This document shows, one piece after another, positions 35,679 to 44,153 of a DNA stretch of 64,000 bases. Both the position numbers and the translations under genes were made by a program. The notes beneath the pieces are model-generated. The model saw only the letters and a program-made list of their open reading frames with translations. It did no database searches and was not told where the DNA came from. Numbering within the stretch: position 1 is the stretch's first letter; the number at the start of each line of letters is the position of its first letter. Origin of the DNA: an uncultured Roseobacter sp. (GTDB lineage: Bacteria > Pseudomonadota > Alphaproteobacteria > Rhodobacterales > Rhodobacteraceae); contig NZ_CANLKW010000001.1 in assembly GCF_947491795.1 (NCBI RefSeq), forward strand, positions 1,178,001 to 1,242,000, in the 5' to 3' direction.

Positions 35679-38261
35679 ATGCCGGTTGTCGTCGTCGAAT
35701 CCCCAGCAAAAGCCAAGACCATCAACACCTATCTGGGGGATAACTACACTGTTCTGGCCTCTTACGGGCACGTGCGCGACCTGCCTCCCAAAGACGGTTC
35801 TGTCGACCCGGACCAGGAGTTCGAGATGCTCTGGGAAGTGGGCTCCGACAGCAAAAAACACGTCAAGGCTATCGCGGATGCGCTCAAGGACGACAACGCT
35901 CTGATTCTCGCGACGGACCCCGACAGAGAAGGCGAAGCGATCAGCTGGCACCTTCAGGAGGCCCTGACCAAGCGCAAGTCGATTAAAAAAGACACGCCTG
36001 TAAGCCGGGTTGTGTTCAATGCCATCACAAAATCTGCTGTCACCGAAGCGATGCAGAACCCGCGCCAGGTCGATATGCCACTTGTCGAGGCATATCTGGC
36101 GCGGCGCGCACTGGACTATCTCGTTGGGTTCAATCTGAGCCCGGTGTTGTGGCGCAAGCTGCCGGGCGCTAAATCTGCCGGGCGCGTCCAATCCGTAACA
36201 CTGCGCCTGATTGTCGAGCGTGAAATGGAGATTGAGGCGTTCCGCGCCCGGGAATACTGGTCGGTCAGGGCGATGCTTGCGACCCCCCGCGGTCAGGAAT
36301 TCGAGGCCCGGCTGACCGTTCTGGCCGGCAAAAAGCTCGACCGCTTCGACATCACCAATGAAACGCAGGCCGAAATGGCGGTACAGGCCATCACCAGCCG
36401 CGATCTGACGGTAAAGTCGGTCGAGGCAAAGCCAGCTAACCGCAACCCGGCCGCACCCTTTATGACCTCGACGCTGCAGCAGGAAGCAAGCCGCAAATTC
36501 GGGATGGGCGCGCGCCAGACGATGAGTACCGCACAGCGCCTTTATGAGGCAGGCTACATCACCTACATGCGTACCGATGGTATCGACATGGCGCCCGAGG
36601 CCGTAACAGCGGCGCGTGAGGCCATCAAAACCCTCTACGGCGGCGAATACGTGCCCTCCACCCCGCGCATTTACAAAAACAAAGCCAAAAATGCCCAGGA
36701 GGCCCATGAATGCGTGCGGCCCACCGACATGATGGTCAAAGCCGACGATCTGAAAACATCCGACGCGGATCAGCGCAAGCTCTACGATCTGATCTGGAAG
36801 CGCACGCTGGCCTGCCAGATGGAAGCCGCCAGAATGGAACGCACGACAGTTGACGTCGGCAGTGACGACGGACAGGTCGTGATGCGTGCCACCGGCCAGG
36901 TCGTGCTCTTTGACGGTTTTCTGCGTGTCTACGAAGAAGGCCGCGATGACGTGGTAGACGAGGATGACAAGCGTCTTCCCCAGATCGACCAGGGCGATCC
37001 GATGGACAAACGGTCCGTTACGCCCGAGCAGCATTTCACCCAGCCGCCCCCCCGCTATACCGAGGCCACGCTGGTAAAACGTATGGAAGAGCTGGGCATC
37101 GGCAGGCCGTCCACCTATGCCAGCATTGTCACGACAATTCAGGATCGCGAATACGTTCGCAAAGACAAAAACCGTCTGATCCCGGAGGACAAAGGAAGGC
37201 TGGTTACCGCCTTTCTGGAGAATTATTTCCGCAAGTACGTCGGCTATGATTTTACTGCCGATCTGGAGGACCAGCTCGACAATGTCAGCGCGGGGGACGC
37301 CGACTACAAAGAAGTACTGCGGCGTTTCTGGCGCGATTTCTCGGCCGCGATCGCCGAGACATCCGATCTGCGGATTACCGAAGTTCTGGAAAAGATCAAC
37401 GAGGTGCTGGAACCGCACCTTTTCCCAGCCAACGAGGACGGCACCGATCCACGCCTTTGCCCCAACTGCGGGGCGGGACGTCTGTCAATGCGGACAGCCC
37501 GTTCGGGCGGTGCCTTTATCGGCTGCTCCAACTATCCTGAATGCCGTTATACGCGCGCTTTCGGCCCGCCCGGCGAAGAGGACGACAGCGGTATCCCGCC
37601 CGAGGGCAAGCTTCTGGGTGAGGACGCGGATGACAAGATCTATGCCTTTAAGGGCCGGTTCGGGCCCTACGTCCAGCGCGGCGAAGTGACGGATGACAAC
37701 AAGAAACCCCCACGGCAATCGATCCCCAAAGACTGGCCGCCCGAGAATGTCGATCTCGAACAGGCGCTGAAACTTTTGTCTCTGCCCCGCGAGATCGGGC
37801 TGCACCCCGAAGACAGCGTCCCGGTATGGGCGAATATCGGCCGGTATGGCCCCTATCTCAAACACGCGGCCTCCACGTCGGAACGCGGCGGCACCAATGC
37901 GAACCTGGAAAGCATTGACGAGGTCTGGACCGTCGGCATGAACCGCGCCGTTCAGCTGCTGGCTGAGAAAGTTGCCAGCCGTGGTGGCCGTGGTGCAGCA
38001 GCGAAAATCCTGCGCGAGCTGGGTGAACATCCCGACCATGGCGGCGTCGTAGCCATCATGGAAGGTAAGTACGGACCCTACGTGAAATGGGAAAAGGTCA
38101 ACGCAACCCTGCCAAAGGAAACGGAACCGGACGGCGTCACGATGGAATTTGCTCTTGAGCTGATCGAAGCGAAAGCCGCCAAGAAGGGCAAGGGTCGCAA
38201 CAAAGCCGCGCCAAAGAAAAAGACCGCCGCGAAAAAGACCGCCGCCAAAAAGGCTGGCTGA
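35679..38261 (+). CDS. topA: DNA topoisomerase I
   Basis: The 860-residue type IA topoisomerase relaxes negative supercoils. It has an N-terminal Toprim domain (VVVESPAKAKTINTYLG, then ATDPDREGEAISWHL) and the active-site Tyr in YITYMRTDG (near 291). One clear zinc ribbon follows near 590 (CPNCGAGRLSMR ... CSNYPECRY), then divergent ribbon-like repeats (GRFGPYVQ, GRYGPYLK, GKYGPYVK). The extreme C-terminus is Lys/Ala-rich (AAPKKKTAAKK), likely for DNA contact. AGAGG lies before the start. Confidence 0.97.
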   Translation: MPVVVVESPAKAKTINTYLGDNYTVLASYGHVRDLPPKDGSVDPDQEFEMLWEVGSDSKKHVKAIADALKDDNALILATDPDREGEAISWHLQEALTKRKSIKKDTPVSRVVFNAITKSAVTEAMQNPRQVDMPLVEAYLARRALDYLVGFNLSPVLWRKLPGAKSAGRVQSVTLRLIVEREMEIEAFRAREYWSVRAMLATPRGQEFEARLTVLAGKKLDRFDITNETQAEMAVQAITSRDLTVKSVEAKPANRNPAAPFMTSTLQQEASRKFGMGARQTMSTAQRLYEAGYITYMRTDGIDMAPEAVTAAREAIKTLYGGEYVPSTPRIYKNKAKNAQEAHECVRPTDMMVKADDLKTSDADQRKLYDLIWKRTLACQMEAARMERTTVDVGSDDGQVVMRATGQVVLFDGFLRVYEEGRDDVVDEDDKRLPQIDQGDPMDKRSVTPEQHFTQPPPRYTEATLVKRMEELGIGRPSTYASIVTTIQDREYVRKDKNRLIPEDKGRLVTAFLENYFRKYVGYDFTADLEDQLDNVSAGDADYKEVLRRFWRDFSAAIAETSDLRITEVLEKINEVLEPHLFPANEDGTDPRLCPNCGAGRLSMRTARSGGAFIGCSNYPECRYTRAFGPPGEEDDSGIPPEGKLLGEDADDKIYAFKGRFGPYVQRGEVTDDNKKPPRQSIPKDWPPENVDLEQALKLLSLPREIGLHPEDSVPVWANIGRYGPYLKHAASTSERGGTNANLESIDEVWTVGMNRAVQLLAEKVASRGGRGAAAKILRELGEHPDHGGVVAIMEGKYGPYVKWEKVNATLPKETEPDGVTMEFALELIEAKAAKKGKGRNKAAPKKKTAAKKTAAKKAG

Positions 38262-38345
38262 TCCCACCATACGAGTCGGCCACAGGGAGCGCAGGGGAAA
38301 GTCCTTTGCGCCGCCCCTCAACCTGCGGTATACTCGGTGAACGTC

Positions 38346-38365
38346 CTGTCAGATATAATTGACAG
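38346..38365. promoter_or_regulatory. Palindrome around a TATAAT box upstream of scoA
   Basis: CTGTCA (38346-38351) and TGACAG (38360-38365) form a perfect 6-bp inverted repeat with an 8-base centre. The centre contains an exact TATAAT (38354-38359), a consensus -10 box. A dimeric repressor bound here would cover the -10 element, so this looks like an operator of the scoA-LOV-scoB operon. The -35 element is not clear. Confidence 0.55.
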
Positions 38366-38419
38366 CGGACAAACATCACTGCACAAATCGGGCCAGCCAC
38401 CCGAGTTTAAGGAAGCAAG

Positions 38420-39115
38420 ATGAAGAAAGTATACGGATCAGCGTCAGAGGCGCTGGATGGGGTATTGCATGATGGCATGACCATTGCAGCGGGCGGTTTC
38501 GGGCTCTGCGGCATTCCGGAACTGCTGCTTTCGGCGATACGCGATGCGGGCACCAAAGACCTGACTTTTGCATCAAACAACGCAGGCGTTGATGACTTTG
38601 GCATCGGGATATTGCTGCAGACGCGTCAGGTCAAAAAAATGATCAGCTCATATGTGGGCGAGAACGCGGAATTCATGCGCCAGTATCTGTCGGGCGAACT
38701 GGAACTTGAGTTCAACCCGCAGGGCACTCTGGCAGAGCGTATGCGCGCCGCAGGATGTGGCATCCCGGGTTTTTACACCAAAACCGGCGTTGGCACCGTG
38801 ATCGCCGAGGGCAAAGAGCACAAGGATTTCGACGGTGAGACCTATATCCTTGAGCGTGGCATCTTTGCGGACCTGAGCATCGTGAAAGCGTGGAAAGCGG
38901 ATGCAACCGGTAACCTCGTGTTCCGAAAGACAGCCCGCAATTTCAACCCGCCCGCGGCGATGTGTGGCAAGGTCTGCGTTGCAGAAGTTGAAGAGATTGT
39001 CCCGACTGGGTCGCTGGATCCGGACAGTATCCACCTGCCCGGTATCTACGTGCACCGCCTGATCCAGGGCGAACATGAAAAGCGCATTGAACAGCGCACG
39101 ACGCGGGCGGCCTGA
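38420..39115 (+). CDS. scoA: 3-oxoacid CoA-transferase, subunit A
   Basis: The 231-residue protein is the alpha subunit of a succinyl-CoA:3-ketoacid (or acetoacetyl) CoA transferase. The GGFGLCGIPELLLSAI signature is at about 25-40, with SNNAGVDDFGIG and FNPQGTLAERMRAAGCGIPGFYTKTGVGT following. It works with the beta subunit (scoB), which is separated from it by the LOV-sensor gene. The pair feeds ketone bodies or PHB-derived acetoacetate into acetyl-CoA. Confidence 0.95.
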   Translation: MKKVYGSASEALDGVLHDGMTIAAGGFGLCGIPELLLSAIRDAGTKDLTFASNNAGVDDFGIGILLQTRQVKKMISSYVGENAEFMRQYLSGELELEFNPQGTLAERMRAAGCGIPGFYTKTGVGTVIAEGKEHKDFDGETYILERGIFADLSIVKAWKADATGNLVFRKTARNFNPPAAMCGKVCVAEVEEIVPTGSLDPDSIHLPGIYVHRLIQGEHEKRIEQRTTRAA

Positions 39116-39129
39116 GGCTGGCAAGAGTT

Positions 39130-40176
39130 ATGGCAGACACAATTCAAAGATCAGAAAGCGCAGACACTTCGCTGCCGTTTGATGACAGCGGATTCGACGG
39201 GTTCAGCCGGGCTCAGGTGTCAATTGTCATCACCAACCCGCATCTCAAGGACAACCCCATTGTCTATGTGAACCAGGCCTTCACACGGGTCTCGGGCTAT
39301 GCGCGCAGCGCCATTATTGGTCGCAACTGCCGGTTTCTGCAGGGCGAAGACACGGACAAGACTTCGGTCGATTTGCTGCGCGCCGGGATCGAGGCCGAAG
39401 AAACCGTTGCCGTTGATATCGTGAACTACCGTGCCAATGGCGCGCCGTTTATCAATCGTCTGGTCGTCTCGCCGATCAGCGACACTGAGGGCAACACACA
39501 GTACTTCATGGGTATCCAGAAAGAGTTGCGCAAAGGCGAGCGCAGCCCGGATGCGGATGCGATCAACGAACAACTGATGGAAGTGCAGAACCGGGTGCAG
39601 TCCGACCTGTCCATGATCATCAGCATGATCCGGCAGCAGTCCGGCGCGACCTCTGTTCCGGATGACTTTGCCGCTTTGAGCCGGCGGATCGAAACGCTGC
39701 AACTTCTCTATGAAGAAATGAAGCTGGCGGACACGCAGTCTAACCGGGGCTCGATTCAGATGGGGAGCTTTGTCTCGCGCCTGGCCTGTGCGATCTCTCA
39801 TACGATGGGCCGGTCAGGCGTGCGCATGAACATTCAGATCGAACCCGCAGAAGTGCCGATCGAAGTTGCAACCCGCGTGGGTCTGGTGGTTTCGGAACTG
39901 CTGACCAATGCCTTCCAGCACGCCTTTGACCGGCTGGACATGGGACTGGTCGAAATCAGAATGTCGCAGCTGAGTGCAGGCGGTCTGCGGGTGATTATCT
40001 CTGACGACGGCATCGGGATCCCCAAAGAAATGCAGTGGCCGTCTGATACAACAGTTGGCGGTCGTATCATCAACGGCCTGATTGAAGGGCTGGAGGGAAC
40101 GCTCCAGCTCGGGCGCGGTGCCGCCGGCAGTTTCGTGACAATAGACGTGCCGGCAGGCGCTTCACTTACAGAATAG
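39130..40176 (+). CDS. LOV (PAS) blue-light sensor with degenerate histidine-kinase module
   Basis: The 348-residue cytoplasmic protein has a LOV domain at about residues 27-133. [13 protein letters not shown] carries the flavin-adduct Cys67, so it should bind FMN and respond to blue light. A dimerisation helix of HisKA_2 type follows: residues 154-160 read NRVQSDL where related kinases have H-R-x-x-N-x-L, so the phospho-acceptor His is Asn154. The ATPase domain has an N-box ([11 protein letters not shown], Asn260) and a G-box (DDGIGIP, 292-298). The gene is 14 bases after scoA and 7 bases before scoB. Confidence 0.88.
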   Translation: MADTIQRSESADTSLPFDDSGFDGFSRAQVSIVITNPHLKDNPIVYVNQAFTRVSGYARSAIIGRNCRFLQGEDTDKTSVDLLRAGIEAEETVAVDIVNYRANGAPFINRLVVSPISDTEGNTQYFMGIQKELRKGERSPDADAINEQLMEVQNRVQSDLSMIISMIRQQSGATSVPDDFAALSRRIETLQLLYEEMKLADTQSNRGSIQMGSFVSRLACAISHTMGRSGVRMNIQIEPAEVPIEVATRVGLVVSELLTNAFQHAFDRLDMGLVEIRMSQLSAGGLRVIISDDGIGIPKEMQWPSDTTVGGRIINGLIEGLEGTLQLGRGAAGSFVTIDVPAGASLTE

Positions 40177-40183
40177 GACTACA

Positions 40184-40810
40184 ATGCCCTGGGATCGCAA
40201 TCAGATGGCGGCACGTGCCGCCAAAGAACTTGAAGACGGCTGGTATGTAAACCTGGGTATCGGCATCCCGACCCTGGTCAGCAACTACATCCCTGAAGGC
40301 ATCGAAGTGACGCTTCAGTCGGAAAACGGTATGCTGGGCATGGGCCCTTTCCCGATCGAAGGCACCGAGGACCCGGACCTGATCAATGCGGGCAAGCAGA
40401 CGATCACCGAATTGCCCCAGACAGCCTATTTTGATTCCGCCCAGAGCTTTGGCATGATCCGTGGTGGCAAAATCGCCATGGCCATCCTGGGCGCCATGGA
40501 AGTGGCCGAGAACGGAGATCTCGCGAACTGGATGATCCCTGGCAAGCTGGTCAAAGGCATGGGCGGGGCGATGGATCTTGTTGCTGGTGTGGGTCGCGTG
40601 GTTGTTGTGATGGACCACACGAACAAACACGGTGACAGCAAGGTTCTGCGCGAATGCACCCTGCCCCTGACCGGCAAAGGCGTTGTGGACCGGATTATTA
40701 CAAATCTGGGTGTGCTCGATGTTGTCGAGGGCGGGCTGTCGATTGTTGAGACGGCCGACGGCGTAACAGAGGAAGAACTGCGCGCCGCCACACAGGCCAC
40801 GATTGTCTGA
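40184..40810 (+). CDS. scoB: 3-oxoacid CoA-transferase, subunit B
   Basis: The 208-residue beta subunit carries the catalytic Glu in [14 protein letters not shown] (about 44-57), which forms the CoA thioester, and [13 protein letters not shown] near the N-terminus. With scoA it makes the heteromeric enzyme. It follows the LOV gene by 7 bases. Its stop overlaps a TTG-started GNAT gene by eight bases. Confidence 0.96.
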   Translation: MPWDRNQMAARAAKELEDGWYVNLGIGIPTLVSNYIPEGIEVTLQSENGMLGMGPFPIEGTEDPDLINAGKQTITELPQTAYFDSAQSFGMIRGGKIAMAILGAMEVAENGDLANWMIPGKLVKGMGGAMDLVAGVGRVVVVMDHTNKHGDSKVLRECTLPLTGKGVVDRIITNLGVLDVVEGGLSIVETADGVTEEELRAATQATIV

Positions 40811-41093
40811 ATTCGACATCACGCGGGAAACCGAAGGCAGCAAGGGCCGCTATGTTCTTGTCTCTGACGGGCATGAAGCCGATCTGACTTACTCTGTACT
40901 GTCCGCGCAAACCGTCATTGCCGATCACACCGGGGTTCCCGTTGCCCTGCGTGGAACGGGCGCTGGTCTGGCCCTGGTGAAACAGCTCGTTGCTGATGCG
41001 CGTGCGGAAGGGTTCAGAATCGTACCGCTGTGTCCCTTTGTAAACGCGCAACGGCGCAGGCATCCGGAATGGAGCGACGTATTTAACGTGTAA
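40803..41093 (+). CDS. Small GNAT-like N-acetyltransferase (YjdJ type)
   Basis: The 96-residue protein is of the short Gcn5-related type. It has [19 protein letters not shown] at the start, [32 protein letters not shown] with the acetyl-CoA loop, and [17 protein letters not shown], the usual C-terminus. The best start is a TTG overlapping the scoB stop by eight bases; no ATG fits. The substrate is unknown. It ends 24 bases before the convergent transglycosylase gene. Confidence 0.85.
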   Translation: MSEFDITRETEGSKGRYVLVSDGHEADLTYSVLSAQTVIADHTGVPVALRGTGAGLALVKQLVADARAEGFRIVPLCPFVNAQRRRHPEWSDVFNV

Positions 41094-41117
41094 TGCAGGT
41101 CTGCGCGCGATCGACCG

Positions 41118-41927
41118 TCAGTTGAGCCCCGCAAAGACGCAGCCATCGGACACCAGCTCGGGCGGCGTCAGGCACAGCCCGCGCGCGACCTGAAAAGCCG
41201 CAAGCACTTTGGGCACGTAGTTGCGGGTTTCTTCATAGGGTGGCACGCCCGCATGCCTGCGCACTGCCCCCTCGCCCGCATTGTATCCGGCCAGGACAAG
41301 GATCGGATCACCTCCGAATTCTGACATCAGCCAGTCCAGATACTTCACACCGCCCGAAATATTCTGCGACGGCACCGACCGGTCCCGCACACCAAACCGC
41401 TCTGCTGTTGCTGGCATAAGCTGCATGAGGCCCTGAGCGCCCGCATGACTGACCGCATCCGTTTTTCCTGAAGACTCCACCGAGATCAGAGCAAGTACAA
41501 GCGCTGGCGATACCTGCGTGCCCACCGTCGATTTGAGAATGTCGATGCCGTTACTGCGCGCAATGGCCTGCAGGTGCTGTAACCGCGGTTGCGGAATACC
41601 ACCCGTGCCCTCGATAACGTTCATTGCCTGTTCCAGACGCCCCGGACCTGCGGCGAATATCTCTGGCGATACTCTGTCCCAGAACCATCCATAGGCACCG
41701 ACAGAGGCTGCGCTGGCTTCCGGAGCATCACCCGCCGGTGTCGGAAATGGTGGCGGCGCAAAGAACTGCTCGGCAGGATCAATCTGTACCGTAATGCGTT
41801 TGGCACCCACTTTTGGTACACCGACCCTCTTTGCTTCAAACTCAGGAAAAGGTGCTGGCCCCTCGGCCGCGACCGGCACAGCCGCCAGAAACACCGCGGT
41901 ACACCCGCAGATCATCAGATTTTTCAT
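41118..41927 (-). CDS. Lytic transglycosylase (SLT domain), exported
   Basis: The 269-residue protein has a signal peptide (to about residue 22) and a C-terminal SLT domain: ALISVESSGKTDAVSHAGAQGLMQLMPATAERFGV holds the catalytic Glu, and ILVLAGYNAGEGAV the conserved N-A-G-E motif. It cleaves peptidoglycan between MurNAc and GlcNAc. It is divergent from the Tad pilus locus. Such enzymes can open the wall for a secretion or pilus machine, but the link here is only positional. Confidence 0.93.
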   Translation of the reverse strand: MKNLMICGCTAVFLAAVPVAAEGPAPFPEFEAKRVGVPKVGAKRITVQIDPAEQFFAPPPFPTPAGDAPEASAASVGAYGWFWDRVSPEIFAAGPGRLEQAMNVIEGTGGIPQPRLQHLQAIARSNGIDILKSTVGTQVSPALVLALISVESSGKTDAVSHAGAQGLMQLMPATAERFGVRDRSVPSQNISGGVKYLDWLMSEFGGDPILVLAGYNAGEGAVRRHAGVPPYEETRNYVPKVLAAFQVARGLCLTPPELVSDGCVFAGLN

Positions 41928-42282
41928 ATATACCGCCCGGCGATTGTTTTACCGCATTATTGCGCAGCACTCTCGCAGAGAACCGGCGGTCAAACCAGTG
42001 AATCCTTGCCGGTATCACGGCGATTCTGCCACATTCAGGGGGTTTTGGAACCACTTCTTACGATACCTGAAAATAAAAAATGTTGTTTATGAACGGCTTA
42101 AAGATTTTCAGGCCGTTTTTTCCCGACCCACTGCAAAAGTCACATTTGCGGTCAAATTCATGCCCCAATCCCCCGGCTATATAGCTGCATACCAAGTCGG
42201 ACAGACCACATGAGAGAGAACGGTCACGAGGACGGCGCGGTTTAAACAGTAAAATCTCAATGATCCTTTGGAGGGACATGCC
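41928..42282. other. 355-bp intergenic region upstream of the pilin genes
   Basis: This region separates the divergent lytic transglycosylase and first pilin. I see no convincing gene. An intrinsic terminator (plus strand, 42092-42121) sits in the middle and is not downstream of any annotated plus-strand gene. The AT content rises around 42065-42110. The pilin promoter should lie after 42121. Confidence 0.5.
42092..42121 (+). terminator. Orphan intrinsic terminator
   Basis: AACGGCTT and GGGCCGTT-like arms (42092-42099 and 42110-42117, one G-T pair) form an 8-bp stem ending in a run of T (42116-42121). No protein gene precedes it on this strand, so it could end a small RNA or an upstream leader. 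Confidence 0.5.
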
Positions 42283-42549
42283 ATGATGAAATTTATCAAA
42301 AACTTCCGCAAAGACGAAGACGGTGCCGTAACAGTTGACTGGGTTGTTCTGACAGCCGCGGTTGTTGGTCTGGCGGTTGCCGCATACCAGTCCATCGAAG
42401 ACGGCGCGACACGCCTTACAGACAACACCGGCGCGTTCCTTGACACGCAGGACCCCAACCAGGATGCGCCTGCTGCAGGTGGTACGACTGGCACAACCGG
42501 CACAACAGGAACAACCGGCACAACAGGAACAACCGGCACCACCGACTAA
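42283..42549 (+). CDS. Flp-like type IVb pilin with Thr-Thr-Gly repeat tail
   Basis: The 88-residue prepilin has a basic leader (MMKFIKNFRKDEDG), then AVTVDWVVLTAAVVGLAVAAY, a single hydrophobic helix. Flp pilins are cut after a Gly before A-x-x-x-E-Y; here cleavage would follow Gly14 and the E-Y pair is D-W. Residues 68-87 are about six T-T-G units. GGAGG (42270-42274) precedes the ATG. A strong terminator follows, so it can be transcribed alone and highly. It is the likely pilus subunit or an accessory pilin. Confidence 0.85.
   Translation: MMKFIKNFRKDEDGAVTVDWVVLTAAVVGLAVAAYQSIEDGATRLTDNTGAFLDTQDPNQDAPAAGGTTGTTGTTGTTGTTGTTGTTD
42484..42543 (+). repeat. 9-bp coding tandem repeat (Thr-Thr-Gly)
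   Basis: The 3' end of the first pilin gene consists of near-identical ACA-ACC-GGC / ACA-ACA-GGA units, making an 18-bp higher-order repeat. Unit length is a multiple of three, so slippage would change tail length without shifting the frame. Confidence 0.85.
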
Positions 42550-42616
42550 ACTGGTGGTACCTGATCCTATCAGGGTCTGACCTGAGCATAAGGTTTACGG
42601 TCTGACCTGCGATATC

Positions 42617-42653
42617 GGGGCCGCGTTCTGCAAGCAGAAGGCGGCCCTTTTTT
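42617..42653 (+). terminator. Strong intrinsic terminator after the first pilin
   Basis: GGGCCGCGTTCTGC and GCAGAAGGCGGCCC form a 14-bp stem with a two-base loop, followed by six T. It separates the first and second pilin genes. Confidence 0.92.
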
Positions 42654-42687
42654 ACCCGACCAATCATTAATCAGAAAGCGTCATCCA

Positions 42688-42867
42688 ATGTTCAGAGCAT
42701 TGAAAAAATTCAAGAAAGACGAGGCCGGGGCTGTAACTGTTGACTGGGTTGTTCTGACGGCGGCGGTTGTGGGCCTTTCCACTCTGCTTGTTGTCGAACT
42801 GAGAGGCGGGTCTTCGAACCTGACCGAACAAACTGAGGGATATCTCTCTGACTACGAGCCCGGCTGA
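42688..42867 (+). CDS. Second, short Flp-like type IVb pilin (59 residues)
   Basis: A short gene starting MFRALKKFKKDEAG followed by AVTVDWVVLTAAVVGLSTLL. The leader and hydrophobic core are nearly identical to those of the first pilin, with the same Gly cleavage site and D-W pair. The C-terminus differs: a short polar tail (SNLTEQTEGYLSDYEPG) in place of the Thr-Thr-Gly repeats. The pair clearly arose by duplication. It has its own terminator, so pilin genes and machine genes can be expressed at different levels. Confidence 0.88.
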   Translation: MFRALKKFKKDEAGAVTVDWVVLTAAVVGLSTLLVVELRGGSSNLTEQTEGYLSDYEPG

Positions 42868-42892
42868 GCCGGAGCACATCAGCGGAGTTTCC

Positions 42893-42927
42893 AAAGCGGC
42901 ACAGCGATGTGCCGCTTTTATTGTTTT
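42893..42927 (+). terminator. Intrinsic terminator after the second pilin
   Basis: AAAGCGGCAC and GTGCCGCTTT pair perfectly (42893-42918, six-base loop), followed by ATTGTTTTT. It lies 25 bases after the stop. Confidence 0.88.
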
Positions 42928-43107
42928 TGGGCATAAGCCCCGCCAGGAAAGGCTTAACCATAGGATCGGATTGTTGCTGGATTGGATAAAACGCCCCTCT
43001 TGAGACATGCGCTGATCCTGAAATTGCCACAATCCACAGCCAGAAACAGCTTAGGAATCTTCTGTCCTGCCAGTCGGTGAGGCACATGGGAATTACGAGG
43101 TAACACA

Positions 43108-43959
43108 ATGCGAATGATTTTCGGTTTAGTGCTTCTTGCCGGCGTTGGGCTTGCGGGCGGAGCTGTATATATGGCGAAAGGCTATATCGGTCAGTATCAG
43201 GCCGAACTGGCCGCCGCCAAAGACAAGCAACGGCAGATCGTGCCGACCAAACTGGTCTATGTGGCTAAGAACCCGTTGAAATACGGAGATGTTCTGGAAA
43301 AGTCCGACGTACGCAGCGTACGCTGGCCAACCAGTGCAATTCCCAAAGGCACCTTCACTGATATCGACGTACTGTTTCCAGAGGACGTCGAGGAACCACG
43401 TCTGATCATTCGCGCCATGGAGCCCGGCGAAGCGCTGATGGCGGTCAAGATCACAGAGCCTGGCGAGGACATCGGCCTGACCACACGGCTGGAGAAAGGT
43501 ACACGTGCCTTTGCCATCCGCGTTGATGTGGCCAGCGGCGTGTCAGGCTTCCTGCGCCCAGGCGACAAAGTTGACGTTTACTGGACAGGATCTGTTGATC
43601 AGGGTGGCGGACGCGAAGAAATCACGCGTCTGATTGAAACCAAAGTCCGCCTGATCGCGGTTGACCAGATTGATGATGAGTTGCGCGGCGGTGCACGTAT
43701 CGCGCGCACAGTGACGGTTCAGGCCACGCCTGAGCAGGTCGCGGCCCTTGCGCAGGCGCAATCAACCGGAAATCTCTCGCTGTCGCTGGTCGGTGCGGGC
43801 GATGACACAGAGGTTGCTGAAATTGAGGTTGATCAGGTCTCCCTGCTCGGTCTGACGGTTGCGGCTCCCAAAGTTGCAGCACCTCAGGCCAAGGTCTGCT
43901 CCATCCGAACCCGTCGCGGCGCTGAAGTGGTTTCCATCCAGATCCCCTGCACAAACTAA
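43108..43959 (+). CDS. cpaB: Tad pilus assembly protein CpaB (RcpC)
   Basis: The 283-residue protein has an N-terminal membrane anchor (about 3-20) and a SAF-type domain (VVYVAKNPLKYGDVLEKSDV at about 48-70), then the CpaB region with GTRAFAIRVDVASGVSGFLRPGDKVDVYWTG. CpaB is a periplasmic component that works with the secretin CpaC. It is preceded by 240 bases without another gene and followed by a terminator, so it may be an independent transcript. Confidence 0.95.
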   Translation: MRMIFGLVLLAGVGLAGGAVYMAKGYIGQYQAELAAAKDKQRQIVPTKLVYVAKNPLKYGDVLEKSDVRSVRWPTSAIPKGTFTDIDVLFPEDVEEPRLIIRAMEPGEALMAVKITEPGEDIGLTTRLEKGTRAFAIRVDVASGVSGFLRPGDKVDVYWTGSVDQGGGREEITRLIETKVRLIAVDQIDDELRGGARIARTVTVQATPEQVAALAQAQSTGNLSLSLVGAGDDTEVAEIEVDQVSLLGLTVAAPKVAAPQAKVCSIRTRRGAEVVSIQIPCTN

Positions 43960-43976
43960 AGCAAATCCAATAGCTT

Positions 43977-44013
43977 AAACGGGCATCGCGCTTTCGCACG
44001 GTGCCCGTTTTTT
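43977..44013 (+). terminator. Intrinsic terminator after cpaB
   Basis: AAACGGGCA and TGCCCGTTT are complementary arms around a structured centre (43977-44010), followed by further T. The gap then runs 140 bases to cpaC. Confidence 0.85.
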
Positions 44014-44153
44014 ATTGGCGTGTTGTAAATTACCCACATAAAGAGACCTGTAGAACCCATTGATTATTGAAAAAAAATCAAAATGCGGGCACAGTTATCC
44101 CACGCGGGCGAAAAAGACCCGGAACTGAGGCGTGATCATAAAGGGCAGGTCAC

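Noticed and set aside
35661..37418. 585-residue minus-strand frame
   Set aside because: Antisense to topA, whose motifs are intact along the whole length.
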